Origin: Holophagales bacterium
GTDB taxonomy: Bacteria > Acidobacteriota > Thermoanaerobaculia > Multivoradales > Multivoraceae
Length of the DNA: 64,000 nt
Assembly (NCBI GenBank): GCA_009837885.1
Contig: VXSP01000045.1
Span: 475,644-539,643, forward strand
Direction of reading: 5' to 3'
A model generated the notes under the pieces. It ran no database searches. It worked only from the letters and a program-made list of their open reading frames with translations, and was not told the origin of the DNA. A program made the position numbers and the translations under genes. Shown one piece after another: positions 10,787-19,967 of the stretch. Within the stretch, counting starts at the first letter, position 1, and each line of letters opens with the position of its first letter.

Positions 10787-11911
10787 ATGCGCGTCGGTTT
10801 CGACGTGAGCAAGCTGTTCGGGCCCCGGGACGGCGTCGCCAGGTACTCGGCCAGTCTGCTGGAGGCGCTGGCGGAGCTGTCGGAGCAGCGCGGCGGCAGG
10901 CCGGGCCTCGTGCTGTACGCGCTCGACGCGGAAGTCGATTCGGGCGGCTGGAAGCGGCTCCTGGAAGGACTGCCCGGGAACGTTCGTCGTGGACCGGGAC
11001 GCTGGCCGCGGCGCCGGGATCTCGATCTGTTCCACATCCCGACCTTCGCCGACCCCGCCTGCTTCGACGGACCAGTGGTGTTCACCATCCACGACCTGAC
11101 CTTTCTCACCCACCCGAAGTTCCACGTGCCGGCGAACCGGAACCAGTGTCTCCTGGCCACGCTGCGGGCGGTTGCGCAGGGGGCCACGATCATCGCCGTG
11201 TCGGAGGCCACGGCCGGGGAAGTGCGGAAGTGGTTCGCGTTGCCGGATGATCGGCTTCGGGTCGTCTACGAGGCGGCATCGGCGGCTTTCGCGGCCTTCG
11301 ACGGCCTCGACCTGGAGGCGGCGAGGCACCGGCTGGCGGAGCGCTTCGGTCTCGACGGGCCGTTCGTCCTCTCGGTGGGAACGCTCGAACCGCGCAAGAA
11401 CATCGCCCGACTGATCGAGGCGTACGGCGGTCTCGGCCCGGATCTGCGGAACCGGGTCCCGCTGGCCCTGGTCGGCGGCGGAGGCTGGAAGCGGGACGCC
11501 GTGTTCGCGGGCGACTGGCCCGACTTCGTGCGCCGCCTCGGCGCCGTGTCGGAGGAGGACCTGATCGCTCTCTACAATGTCGCGTCGGTGGTGGCCTATC
11601 CGTCGCTGGTCGAAGGATTCGGACTGCCGGTGGTGGAGGCGATGGCCTGCGGTACGCCGGTCCTCACATCGAACCGGTCGTCGCTGGTCGAGGTGGCTGG
11701 AGATGCCGCCCTGTGCGTCGACCCCTTCGACGTGGCGGCGATCCGGCGCGGCCTTGACGTCTTGCTGCGCGAGCGGTCGCGGCGCGATCGCTACCGGCAG
11801 GCCGGTCTGGAGCGCGCGGCCACCTTCTCCTGGCGGCGGGCCGCCGAGGAAGTGGTCGGCATCTACGATGAGATCGTGAGCGGCTGCTCGCGGACGGTCG
11901 GCGTCCGATGA
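10787..11911 (+). CDS. Glycosyltransferase family 4
   Basis: GT-B fold sugar transferase of 374 residues, likely adding a hexose in surface polysaccharide or O-antigen synthesis. The N-terminal Rossmann half starts MRVGFDVSKLFG; the donor-binding half has GTLEPRKNI and the family signature EGFGLPVVEAMACGTPV with its Glu pair. It opens a run of three glycosyltransferases with 4-base overlaps between them, so they are surely translated together. Donor and acceptor cannot be told from the sequence. Confidence 0.9.
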   Translation: MRVGFDVSKLFGPRDGVARYSASLLEALAELSEQRGGRPGLVLYALDAEVDSGGWKRLLEGLPGNVRRGPGRWPRRRDLDLFHIPTFADPACFDGPVVFTIHDLTFLTHPKFHVPANRNQCLLATLRAVAQGATIIAVSEATAGEVRKWFALPDDRLRVVYEAASAAFAAFDGLDLEAARHRLAERFGLDGPFVLSVGTLEPRKNIARLIEAYGGLGPDLRNRVPLALVGGGGWKRDAVFAGDWPDFVRRLGAVSEEDLIALYNVASVVAYPSLVEGFGLPVVEAMACGTPVLTSNRSSLVEVAGDAALCVDPFDVAAIRRGLDVLLRERSRRDRYRQAGLERAATFSWRRAAEEVVGIYDEIVSGCSRTVGVR

Positions 11912-13146
11912 CGCACGGGGCTGCGGGGCCGGGATCGATCGGCGTCGTCGCCTACGAGATGGAGGGCGCGCCGACGGGCGTGGGGAGGTATCTCGAGGAA
12001 CTGCTGACGGCTCTCAGAGGCACGCCCCGGGCACATGGCTGGCGTCTGAAGCTGTTCTTCAAGGGCGAACCCTTCGCGCATCCGCTGTGGACCGGAGGGG
12101 AGGCGACGGGTTGCACTTGCGAGGCCGTGTTCGATCGGCGGCCGGACGCGCATCCGATCTTCTGGGAGCAGATCCGCCTGCCCCGCGTCCTTCGGGCGCG
12201 ACCCGTGGACCTCCTGTTCTCGCCAGGCTACAGCCTGCCTGGAGGGGCCTCTCGTGCTTCGCTCGTCACGATTCACGACCTGTCGTTCGAGGTCCTGCCG
12301 CGCGACTTCGGCTTCAGGGAGAGGTGGCGGCGACGCTTCCTCGCACGCCGTGCGGCCCGCTCGGCGACCAGGGTGCTGACCGACACGGGTCGGACCGCCG
12401 CCGAACTGCAGGGGCGGTACGGGGTACCGGAGGAACGGATCGCGGTCGCGCCACTGGGCGTGTCGCCCCGGTTCGAGCAGGCCGGGCAGTCGGTTTCTCG
12501 CCGCAACGCAGGGGCGGGAGACCTCGCGGGGCTGGGGGTACGGCCTCCTTACCTGCTGATCCTGGGTTCCATCTTGCAACGCCGTCGACTGGACCTGGTG
12601 CTGGCCGGCCTGACCAGGTTGTTGGGAGAGCCGGCTCGGGCGGGGGTGGCGACGGCTGCCGGCGATCTGCCCGTCGAAGAACTTCAGCTCGTTGTGGCCG
12701 GCGCGAACCAGTTGCCGAGGCCGGACGACCTGGACGGCTTGATTCGCTCGAGTGGCTGTGCCGATCGGGTGATCCGGGTCGGCTACGTCGATGACCGGGC
12801 TCTGCCCGAGCTGTATGCGGCCGCTGTCGGGACCATCTATGTGTCGGAGTACGAGGGCTACGGGCTACCGCCGCTCGAATCGCTGGCAGCCGGTGTGCCG
12901 GCGCTCGTTTCGGACGCGCCGGCGCTGCTTGAACTCTGGCCGGACTATCCGCTCAGGTGCGACCGGCTGGACATCGACGGCGTGACCGACGGTCTGCGCC
13001 GGCTGCTGTTCGATCGGGGGGCGCGTAGCGTCGCGAGTGTGCGGGGTCCCGAGCGCGTTCGTTCGTTGACCTGGACGGGGGCAGCGGAGCGCTTCGCGAT
13101 CGAAGTCGAGACGGCCTGGCGGACGGTACGAGAGACTCGGTCGTGA
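11908..13146 (+). CDS. Glycosyltransferase family 4
   Basis: Second GT-B enzyme, 412 residues, paralogous in layout to its upstream neighbour. The N-terminal region starts with IGVVAYEMEGAPTGVGRY, and the donor-site motif reads SEYEGYGLPPLESLAAGVP. A longer central segment (about residues 195-260) separates the two halves. Its start codon overlaps the previous stop by 4 bases and its end overlaps the next gene, so it forms one operon with them. Confidence 0.88.
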   Translation: MTHGAAGPGSIGVVAYEMEGAPTGVGRYLEELLTALRGTPRAHGWRLKLFFKGEPFAHPLWTGGEATGCTCEAVFDRRPDAHPIFWEQIRLPRVLRARPVDLLFSPGYSLPGGASRASLVTIHDLSFEVLPRDFGFRERWRRRFLARRAARSATRVLTDTGRTAAELQGRYGVPEERIAVAPLGVSPRFEQAGQSVSRRNAGAGDLAGLGVRPPYLLILGSILQRRRLDLVLAGLTRLLGEPARAGVATAAGDLPVEELQLVVAGANQLPRPDDLDGLIRSSGCADRVIRVGYVDDRALPELYAAAVGTIYVSEYEGYGLPPLESLAAGVPALVSDAPALLELWPDYPLRCDRLDIDGVTDGLRRLLFDRGARSVASVRGPERVRSLTWTGAAERFAIEVETAWRTVRETRS

Positions 13147-14054
13147 GTGGCTCGGACGCACCGGCGGTCAGTGTCCTGGTCGTCAACTACAACGCGGGTC
13201 CTCACCTCGGCCATTGCCTTGAGCGGCTGTGCGAGGTAGCGAAGGAGTGGCCGGCGCCCGATGCCGGGCTGGAGATCGTCGTGGTGGACAATGCCTCGAC
13301 GGACGGTTCTCTGGAGGCGGTTCGGAAACTCGAAGACCCGGCCCCGGCGGTGCGGCTGATCGCGTCTGCGCGCAACCTGGGATTCGGCGCCGCGTGCAAT
13401 CTGGCGGCCCGGGAGACCGCGGGCCGCTACCTGCTGCTGCTCAACCCAGACGCCTGGACCGACGCGGCGTCACTGCGGCGCCTTGTGGACGCTCTGGACG
13501 CGGATGCAAGGCTCGGGGTCGTCGCTCCCAGCCTTCACTACCCGGAGGGCTCGCCGCAGTTCGTCTGGGCGCCCCCGGTGGGAATCGTGGGGGAGGCAAT
13601 CCAGAGGTTCCGCAACCGGTTCGAGGGGAGAGCCTGGAACCACGGGCTGTTGCCACGGCTGCTCCGGCCGCTGCTCGGGCAAGGCTGGTTCTCGGCTGCC
13701 TGCCTGCTCGTTCGCCGAAGCGCGTTCGAGGAGGTCGGCGGCTTCGATGAGAACTTCTTTCTCTACTTCGAGGATGCCGACCTCTGTTTGCGGCTGGCGA
13801 AGGACTGGCGTCAGCGCCAGGTGAAGGGCGCCCGTGCCTGGCACCTGCGCGGCGTCACGACGGGTCGGCCTGGGAACCGGCTCCTGTCGGCTGAGGTGGA
13901 GCGGTTCTACCGTGCCTCCCAGTTGCGCTACTACGACCGTTACCGGCCGCGCTGGGAGCGCTCGTACCTGCGACGGCGATTGCGCCTCAAGTTCAGTCGA
14001 GTCGCCGACGAAGAGCAGAGGACGGCGCTGCTGCGCCTGCTCGAGGGAGCCTGA
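13143..14054 (+). CDS. Glycosyltransferase family 2 (rhamnosyltransferase-like)
   Basis: GT-A fold enzyme of 303 residues starting at GTG inside the preceding gene's stop. Motifs: [13 protein letters not shown], the nucleotide-binding [10 protein letters not shown], the metal-site region LLLNPDAW, and [13 protein letters not shown] near the acceptor site. The pattern is that of rhamnosyltransferases acting on lipopolysaccharide or capsule. It closes the three-gene glycosyltransferase run. The genes after it (thyA, folA) have an unrelated role although the spacing is short. Confidence 0.9.
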   Translation: MSGSDAPAVSVLVVNYNAGPHLGHCLERLCEVAKEWPAPDAGLEIVVVDNASTDGSLEAVRKLEDPAPAVRLIASARNLGFGAACNLAARETAGRYLLLLNPDAWTDAASLRRLVDALDADARLGVVAPSLHYPEGSPQFVWAPPVGIVGEAIQRFRNRFEGRAWNHGLLPRLLRPLLGQGWFSAACLLVRRSAFEEVGGFDENFFLYFEDADLCLRLAKDWRQRQVKGARAWHLRGVTTGRPGNRLLSAEVERFYRASQLRYYDRYRPRWERSYLRRRLRLKFSRVADEEQRTALLRLLEGA

Positions 14055-14065
14055 CGGCTGCTAGG

Positions 14066-14908
14066 GTGACGGCGACCGCCGGTTCCCGCGGACCGGAATC
14101 TGAGACGACCGCCGTGCGCCAGTACCTCGACCTGTTGCGGGAAGTGCTCGACGACGGCGTCGTTCGCGATGACCGCACGGGCACGGGGACCCGCAGCGTG
14201 TTCGGCCGGCAGTTGCGTTTCGATCTCGCGGACGGGTTTCCGGTGTTGACGACGAAGCGGTTGCACCTGCGGTCGATCATCGTCGAGCTGCTGTGGTTCC
14301 TGCGTGGCGACACGAACGTCGACTACCTGCACCGGTACGGCGTGTCGATCTGGGACGAATGGGCGGACGAGCGCGGTGACCTCGGTCCCGTCTACGGCTC
14401 GCAGTGGCGGTCCTGGCCCGCGCCGGACGGCCGGTCGATCGACCAGATCGCGGCGGTGATCGAGCGCATTCGGAGCGAGCCGCATTCGCGGCGCCTGATC
14501 GTCAGCGCCTGGAACGTCGCCGATGTCGACACGATGGCTTTGCCGCCCTGCCACACGCTGTTTCAGTTCTACGTCGCCGGCGGCCGGTTGTCATGCCAGC
14601 TCTACCAGCGCAGCGGCGATCTCTTCCTGGGAGTGCCCTTCAACATCGCGTCCTACTCGCTGCTCCTGATGATGGTCGCCCGAACCTGCGGACTGGAAGC
14701 CGGCGAGTTCGTCCATACGTTCGGTGACGCGCACCTGTACAGCAACCACGTGGACCAGGCGCGCGAGCAGTTGACACGGAAGCCTCGACCGTTACCGAGG
14801 ATGCACATCAATCCGGACGTCGACTCCGTGTTCGACTTCACGCTCGACGACTTCGAACTCGTGGGCTACGAGCCTCATCCGCCGATCCGCGCCGCGGTCG
14901 CGGTCTGA
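14066..14908 (+). CDS. thyA: Thymidylate synthase
   Basis: Converts dUMP and methylenetetrahydrofolate to dTMP and dihydrofolate. At 280 residues it is close to the 264-residue norm, with an 18-residue extension before the conserved [15 protein letters not shown] start. Catalytic Cys lies in [12 protein letters not shown], and [18 protein letters not shown] binds dUMP. A GTG at 14114 would give the usual N-terminus; neither start has a good ribosome binding site. folA follows 20 bases downstream and recycles the dihydrofolate formed here. Confidence 0.97.
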   Translation: MTATAGSRGPESETTAVRQYLDLLREVLDDGVVRDDRTGTGTRSVFGRQLRFDLADGFPVLTTKRLHLRSIIVELLWFLRGDTNVDYLHRYGVSIWDEWADERGDLGPVYGSQWRSWPAPDGRSIDQIAAVIERIRSEPHSRRLIVSAWNVADVDTMALPPCHTLFQFYVAGGRLSCQLYQRSGDLFLGVPFNIASYSLLLMMVARTCGLEAGEFVHTFGDAHLYSNHVDQAREQLTRKPRPLPRMHINPDVDSVFDFTLDDFELVGYEPHPPIRAAVAV

Positions 14909-14928
14909 GAAGGTCGAGGGGTGCGACA

Positions 14929-15435
14929 GTGAGGGTCTCGGCGATTCTGGCCGCGGCGACCAATGGCGTGATCGGGTTCGAGGGTCAACTGCCCTGGAAG
15001 CTCAGGACCGACGTACGGCGCTTCAAGCGGCTGACCACGGGCCATCACGTGGTGATGGGCCGGCGCACCTGGGAGGAGATCGGCTGCCGGCCCCTGCCGC
15101 AGAGGACGTGCGTGGTCCTGAGCAGGCGGCCCGGCTTCGAGGCCTCCGGCGCCGACGTGCACCGCTCGCTCGAAGCCGCGATCGCGGCGGCACGCCGGGC
15201 GGGCGAGGAGGAGATGTTCGTGATCGGCGGCGCCGGCCTGTTCGGCGCGGCGTTCAGGTTCGCGGACCGCGTGTACCTGACCCGTGTGCTGGCTGAGGTC
15301 GAAGGCGACACCGCGGTCGATCTGTCTCCGCTGGACGGCTGGCGGGTGGAAGCGTCGGAGGATGTGCCGGCCGGGCCCGAAGACGACCATCCCACCCGCT
15401 TCGAGGTCCTGGCGCCGCCGGCAGACGGCCGGTGA
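14929..15435 (+). CDS. folA: Dihydrofolate reductase
   Basis: Reduces dihydrofolate to tetrahydrofolate with NADPH, completing the thymidylate cycle with the upstream thyA. It is a 168-residue DHFR with AAATNGVIGFEGQLPWKL at the N-terminus, the substrate-binding acid at Asp28 (LRTDVRRFK), the VVMGRRTWEEIG block and the nucleotide loop VIGGAGLFG. The GTG start follows thyA by 20 bases. The stop overlaps the queG start. Confidence 0.95.
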   Translation: MRVSAILAAATNGVIGFEGQLPWKLRTDVRRFKRLTTGHHVVMGRRTWEEIGCRPLPQRTCVVLSRRPGFEASGADVHRSLEAAIAAARRAGEEEMFVIGGAGLFGAAFRFADRVYLTRVLAEVEGDTAVDLSPLDGWRVEASEDVPAGPEDDHPTRFEVLAPPADGR

Positions 15436-16535
15436 GCGAGGGGCGCGCCAACCCGGTGAGCCGCGCCGAACTGCTGCTCGGCTGGGCGCTCGAGGCGGGG
15501 TTCGACCGCGCGGGCATCGCCACGCTGGAGCCGCAGGCCGGAGCCGGGTCCTCCTTTCTGCGGCGGCTGGAACGGGGCCTCTTCGCCTCGATGTCATGGC
15601 TCGGGCGCCGCACGGGCCGGCGGGTGGTCCCGGCCTCGCTTCTCGATGGCGCCAGGTCGGCGCTCTGTGTCGCGCTTCACTACCACCCTCTGGAAGGTGA
15701 GCCGGAACCGGTGGGCGACCTCTGGCCCCGCGTGGCGCGCTATGCCCGCGGCGACGACTACCACGACGTGATGGAGCGCCGTTTGCGCCGGCTTTCCGCG
15801 CGCATCCGGGAGGCGTTTCCGGGTGTCGGCGCTCGTCCCTACGTCGATACGGGGCCCGTGCTGGAACGGGCCCTGGCGGCGCGGGCCGGTCTCGGCGCCG
15901 TGGCCAAGAACACGCAGTTGCTCGACCGGAGCGGTTCCTGGTTCCTGCTCGGCGAGCTGTTTCTGACCCTGGAACTCGAGCCGACCGAGCCGCTGGCCGA
16001 GGATCTTTGCGGGGATTGCCGCCGGTGCCTCGACGCGTGTCCGACCGGAGCGCTACCGGAACCCTGGGTGCTGGACGCGGAGCGGTGCATCAGCTATTGG
16101 ACGATCGAGCACCGCGGGGAACTGCCCGAGAGGGCGCGCACGATGGTCGGAGACTGGGTGTTCGGCTGCGACATCTGCCAGGAGGTCTGTCCGTGGAACC
16201 AGCACCGGGCGGCGCCCGTCGAGCGCCAGCGGGTCGGGATCTTCGGGCTTCCGACCGGCCGTGCCGAGCTGGACCTGACCGGCCTTCTGTCGATTTCCGA
16301 GGAGGGCTACCGCAGCCGTTTCCGGCATAGTCCGATGAAGCGCGCGGGCAGGTCCGGCCTGCGTCGCAACGCGGCCGTGGCGATGGGGAACCGGGCTGAC
16401 CAGGTGTACGCCGTCGCCCTCGAGCAGGCTCGGGAGAGCGACGATCCGGTCGTCAGCAGCCATGCGGACTGGTCGCTCGAGCGCTTGGCCGGGAACGGCG
16501 GTGGGGGCCGTAAGTCACCTGAAATCAGGGACTAA
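15432..16535 (+). CDS. queG: Epoxyqueuosine reductase
   Basis: Cobalamin- and iron-sulfur-dependent enzyme making the last step of queuosine synthesis in tRNA. Its 367 residues contain the QueG N-terminal domain and two 4Fe-4S motifs, CGDCRRCLDACP and CDICQEVCPW. The Pro and Asn following the second cluster, and YVDTGPVLERALAARAGLG in the cobalamin region, fit QueG. It starts with GTG overlapping the folA stop by 4 bases. Other queuosine genes are not in the window. Confidence 0.93.
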   Translation: MSEGRANPVSRAELLLGWALEAGFDRAGIATLEPQAGAGSSFLRRLERGLFASMSWLGRRTGRRVVPASLLDGARSALCVALHYHPLEGEPEPVGDLWPRVARYARGDDYHDVMERRLRRLSARIREAFPGVGARPYVDTGPVLERALAARAGLGAVAKNTQLLDRSGSWFLLGELFLTLELEPTEPLAEDLCGDCRRCLDACPTGALPEPWVLDAERCISYWTIEHRGELPERARTMVGDWVFGCDICQEVCPWNQHRAAPVERQRVGIFGLPTGRAELDLTGLLSISEEGYRSRFRHSPMKRAGRSGLRRNAAVAMGNRADQVYAVALEQARESDDPVVSSHADWSLERLAGNGGGGRKSPEIRD

Positions 16536-16574
16536 GGGCGGTCCAAACGACTCGATTGGAGAACCTCCGACCGG

Positions 16575-16603
16575 TTGACCGCGTGGTGCCGCGTCCCTAT
16601 ACT
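16575..16603 (+). promoter_or_regulatory. Sigma70-like promoter for rpsA
   Basis: -35 TTGACC, 17-base spacer, -10 TATACT. Predicted start near 16610 gives a leader of about 134 bases before the rpsA ATG. That leader could carry S1 autoregulation, but I cannot identify a specific structure in it. Confidence 0.7.
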
Positions 16604-16743
16604 TGTTCGTCTGACCCCGGCGCCGGTTCGTCCCTTGGCGACTGCCTGTGGTGGTTCGCCCAGGGGCTCATTGTCGCCACTCGAAGCACCTAGAAACGCC
16701 TACCGCTGCGGTTCCGGATACCGCGGCGAGAACACAGGAACAC

Positions 16744-18924
16744 ATGGAACCCATCGAAGAACACACGCCCAAGGCGCCTCCGCCGGAGGCGCCCTCCGCA
16801 AAGGCGCTTCCACCGGAAGCGCAGGTACAGGACGGGGACAACCTGTCCTACGAACAGCTCGTCGAGATGTACGACGACAGCATGCGGCATCTCAACGAAG
16901 GTGAGATCGTCTCCGGAACGGTAATCGCGATCACGGCCAACGATGTCGTCGTCGACGTCGGCTACAAGTCCGAGGGGCTGGTGCCGATCCACGAGTTCAC
17001 CTCCCGGGACGACAAGCTCCAGATCAGCATCGGCGACGAGGTCGAGGTCCTGCTCGAGCAGACGGAAGGCGCGGACGGGCATGTGATGCTCTCGAAGGTC
17101 AAGGCCGAGCGCATGCGCATCTGGGCGCAGGTCGAGACGAGCTTCAAGGAAGGCAAGGTGATCACGGGCCGTGTGATCGACAGGATCAAGGGAGGGCTGA
17201 CGGTCGATGTCGGCCTGCGTGCGTTCCTGCCGGGTTCCCTCGTCGACATCAAGCCGGTCAAGTACCTCGAGTCGTTCAAGGGTGAGGAACTCGAGTTCAA
17301 GGTCATCAGTCTGGACCGTCGCCGCAACAACATCGTGCTGTCGCGCCGGGCGGTGCTCGAGAAAGAGTACGCGAAGAAGAAGGCCGAGACCCTGACCAAG
17401 CTGAAGGAGGGGGTGCGGCTTCCGGGCGTGGTCAAGAACATCACCGACTACGGCGTGTTCGTCGACCTGGGCGGAATCGACGGCCTGCTCCACATCACGG
17501 ACATTTCCTGGGGCCGCGTGAACCATCCTTCGGAGCACTTCGGCGTGGGCGACGAGGTCGAGGTCGTCGTTCTGCGTTTCGATCCCGAGACGGAGCGCGT
17601 CTCCCTCGGTTACAAGCAGACGACCGAAGATCCCTGGACCCTGGTCGACAAGAAGTACCCCCTGGGCTCGCGGGTACGGGGCCGCGTCGTCAGCCTGGTG
17701 GACTACGGCGCCTTCGTCGAGCTGGAGGAAGGTGTCGAAGGTCTGGTCCACGTAAGCGAGATGTCGTGGACGAAGAAGGTCGTGCCGCCGTCGAAGATAG
17801 TCAGCGTCGGTCAGGAGGTCGATGCGATCGTCTCGGAACTCGACATGAGCCAGCGCCGGATCAGCCTCTCCCTGCGCCAGGTCGAGTCGAATCCCTGGGA
17901 GGATCTGGCGGCGCGCTTCCCGGTCGGCACCATCGTGGAGGGCCGCGTGAGGAACCTGACCGAGTTCGGCGCCTTCGTGGAGATCACGGAGGAGATCGAC
18001 GGTCTGGTTCACGTCTCGGACATGAGCTGGACGAAGCGGGTCAAGCATCCCAGCGAAGTCCTCGCCAGGGGCGACGCCGTCCGGGCCCGGATCACCAACA
18101 TCGACGTCACGGGCCAGCGCGTGTCGCTTTCGATCAAGGACTTCCTGCCGAACGAGTGGCAGGACTTCGTGGACGGCCACAGTGTCGGTGACGACATCGT
18201 CGGCAGAGTCGTCAACGTGACCGACTTCGGCCTCTTCATCGACGTCTATGACGGGCTGGAAGGTCTGGCCCACGTCAGCGAGGTGGACGTCCCGGGCGGC
18301 AAGCTCGAGGACCACTACCGGATCGGAGAATTCGTCCGGGCGCGCATCCTGCGCATCGAGGACGAGGACAAGAAGGTCGGGCTGACGTTGCGCGGGGTGA
18401 CCGAGCTGAGCGACGAAGAGGCCGAGGAGCTGTCGGCCGAGCGCGAGCGGAAGCTGGCCGCGGCTCAGGCCGCGGCGGCTGCGGCGGAGGCGGCGGCGGC
18501 GGAAGAGGACGCAGCCGTGGCGGAGGACGCAGCCGTGGCGGAGGAAACAGCCGCGGCGGAGGAAACAGCCGTGGCGGAGGAAACAGCCGCGGCGGAGGAA
18601 GCAGCCGCGGCGGAGGAAGCAGCCGCGGAGGAAGCAGCCGCGGCGGAAGCGGCCGGGGAGGACGCAGCCGCGGCAGAGGACACAACCGGGGAAGAAGACA
18701 CAACCGGGGAAGAGGACACGGGCGGGGAGACCGAGGCGTCCGGGACGGAAGAACCGCTGGAAGCGGCCGCGGAGGCCGCCGGCGCCGAGGTGAGCGCAGA
18801 TGCCGTGGAGAGCGGCGACGTCGATGAAGTCGCTGAGGCCGATGAAGTCGACGAGGCAGAAGAGGCGGAGCCGGAAGAGGCTGCCGGCGAGAGTCCATCG
18901 GACGAGGAATCGGAGGGGCGCTAG
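16744..18924 (+). CDS. rpsA: 30S ribosomal protein S1
   Basis: Binds mRNA and delivers it to the 30S subunit. It has six S1 RNA-binding repeats, from GEIVSGTVIAITANDVVVDVG through VGDDIVGRVVNVTDFGLFID. The ATG chosen begins MEPIEEHTPKAPPPE, a disordered 45-residue lead-in; a longer open frame starts upstream of the promoter's predicted transcript start and is rejected. The C-terminal 140 residues are an Ala/Glu repeat tail, making the protein 726 residues against about 557 in E. coli. The next gene is an IHF/HU subunit, the same order as rpsA-ihfB in Proteobacteria. Confidence 0.96.
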   Translation: MEPIEEHTPKAPPPEAPSAKALPPEAQVQDGDNLSYEQLVEMYDDSMRHLNEGEIVSGTVIAITANDVVVDVGYKSEGLVPIHEFTSRDDKLQISIGDEVEVLLEQTEGADGHVMLSKVKAERMRIWAQVETSFKEGKVITGRVIDRIKGGLTVDVGLRAFLPGSLVDIKPVKYLESFKGEELEFKVISLDRRRNNIVLSRRAVLEKEYAKKKAETLTKLKEGVRLPGVVKNITDYGVFVDLGGIDGLLHITDISWGRVNHPSEHFGVGDEVEVVVLRFDPETERVSLGYKQTTEDPWTLVDKKYPLGSRVRGRVVSLVDYGAFVELEEGVEGLVHVSEMSWTKKVVPPSKIVSVGQEVDAIVSELDMSQRRISLSLRQVESNPWEDLAARFPVGTIVEGRVRNLTEFGAFVEITEEIDGLVHVSDMSWTKRVKHPSEVLARGDAVRARITNIDVTGQRVSLSIKDFLPNEWQDFVDGHSVGDDIVGRVVNVTDFGLFIDVYDGLEGLAHVSEVDVPGGKLEDHYRIGEFVRARILRIEDEDKKVGLTLRGVTELSDEEAEELSAERERKLAAAQAAAAAAEAAAAEEDAAVAEDAAVAEETAAAEETAVAEETAAAEEAAAAEEAAAEEAAAAEAAGEDAAAAEDTTGEEDTTGEEDTGGETEASGTEEPLEAAAEAAGAEVSADAVESGDVDEVAEADEVDEAEEAEPEEAAGESPSDEESEGR
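18499..18730 (+). repeat. Tandem 18-bp repeats encoding the S1 acidic tail
   Basis: About eight imperfect copies of an 18-base unit (GCGGAGGAAACAGCCGCG type) run to about 18655, encoding Ala-Glu-Glu blocks. A second unit near 18679-18730 has three copies around GACACAACCGGGGAAGAA. The repeats sit in frame inside rpsA, so copy-number changes would alter only tail length. Confidence 0.75.
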
Positions 18925-18954
18925 TACCTGCTGGACCTGTGGGAGGAGCCGAGA

Positions 18955-19278
18955 ATGAAAGACGCGATCCAGTTCCCTTCCGACATTCGCCACGGCGTGA
19001 CGAAGGCACAGTTGGTCGAGGAGGTGGCACGTAGCGCCAACCTCACCAAGAAGGACGCGGAGGTCATCGTCAGCACGGTCTTCGAGAGCATCGTGGACTC
19101 CCTGAAGGACGGCGACAAGATCGAGCTTCGCGGATTCGGGAGCTTTCGCATACGCGAACGGGGTTCCCGGATCGGCCGAAATCCCAAGACCGGTGCCCGG
19201 GTCGACGTCCCGTCCAAGAAGATTCCCTACTTCAAGCCCGGCAAGGAACTCAGGGAACGCCTCAACTCCGACGAGTAG
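18955..19278 (+). CDS. HU/IHF-family DNA-binding protein (IHF beta-like)
   Basis: Nucleoid-associated DNA-bending protein of 107 residues. Core motifs are VTKAQLVEEVA, LRGFGSFRIRERGSRIGRNPKT (the beta-ribbon arm with the conserved Arg, Asn and Pro) and PYFKPGKELRERLN. A 13-residue lead-in precedes the usual start. A good ribosome binding site (GGGAGGAG) stands 6 bases before the ATG. Placement after rpsA matches ihfB, but the sequence alone does not separate IHF from HU. Confidence 0.92.
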   Translation: MKDAIQFPSDIRHGVTKAQLVEEVARSANLTKKDAEVIVSTVFESIVDSLKDGDKIELRGFGSFRIRERGSRIGRNPKTGARVDVPSKKIPYFKPGKELRERLNSDE

Positions 19279-19338
19279 GTCCGCCCGGGGCTGAGAGAAG
19301 CAGCCAGATCCCGTGGCCGAGCCCGCCGCCGCGCACGC

Positions 19339-19752
19339 ATGACGACGACTCCGCCTCCCGCCGACTCACGCTCGCAGCCTCAGGGACTCGCCCGGCAGAT
19401 TCTGGTCGCGGTCGCGGCCTGGGCCGTGCCCGGATCCGGCCACCTGTTGTTGAAGAAGCCTCGCCGGGCCGCCGTCGTCTGCGGCGTGGTCTTCTTCTCC
19501 TTCCTGTTCGGGTGCTGGCTGCGGGGCCATCTCTATGTGGTCATTCCCGAGCAGCCGCTCAGCCGTCTTGCGACGCTGAGCTCGATGGGGGCCGGGGGCC
19601 CCTACTTCTTCGCTCGCTACCTGGTGGAGTACGAAGGCGACATCCTCTCCTCGACGTTCGAGTACGGCAAGGCCTTCCTGCTCACCGCCGGTCTGTTGAA
19701 CCTGCTCGCCGTACTCGATGCCTGGGACATCGCCAGCGGCTCGAAGGACTGA
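19339..19752 (+). CDS. Hypothetical membrane protein
   Basis: I do not recognise this 137-residue protein with confidence. It has hydrophobic segments at about residues 20-38, 44-62 and 110-128, with a WAVPGSGHLLLKKPRRA motif that recalls small membrane proteins with a glycine-rich loop followed by basic residues. Only 4 bases separate it from another small membrane gene and lpxB follows, so an envelope role is likely. Function unknown. Confidence 0.65.
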   Translation: MTTTPPPADSRSQPQGLARQILVAVAAWAVPGSGHLLLKKPRRAAVVCGVVFFSFLFGCWLRGHLYVVIPEQPLSRLATLSSMGAGGPYFFARYLVEYEGDILSSTFEYGKAFLLTAGLLNLLAVLDAWDIASGSKD

Positions 19753-19756
19753 TCCT

Positions 19757-19954
19757 GTGCTGACCAGTCACTTTGCCTTGATGGTGATCTACGCCTTGCA
19801 GGTCAGCCTGTTCTTCGCCGTGCTCTGGCGGCGGCGCTTCAGGGACAGGGTGCGGCTCTTCCTGCAGATGATGATCGGCATGGTCGGCGGGGGCCTGGTG
19901 CTCGCCTGGTTGATGTTCCCGTTTCCATGGTCGCCGCCAACGCCTCTTCCCTGA
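19757..19954 (+). CDS. Hypothetical small membrane protein
   Basis: 65 residues from a GTG start 4 bases after the previous stop. Two hydrophobic helices (about residues 4-20 and 33-54) are separated by a basic loop RRRFRDRVRLF, giving a hairpin in the membrane. A longer open frame beginning in the preceding gene is ignored. It may work with its upstream neighbour; no family is recognised. Confidence 0.5.
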   Translation: MLTSHFALMVIYALQVSLFFAVLWRRRFRDRVRLFLQMMIGMVGGGLVLAWLMFPFPWSPPTPLP

Positions 19955-19967
19955 CCAGGATTCAGCC

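Noticed and set aside
18499-18730. Tandem repeats as a possible CRISPR or mobile element
   Set aside because: Repeats are contiguous, in frame and inside rpsA, with no spacers.
16690-18993. 767-residue frame antisense to rpsA
   Set aside because: No recognisable domain; a shadow of the S1 repeats, with artificial Val/Asp and Arg/Cys-rich composition.
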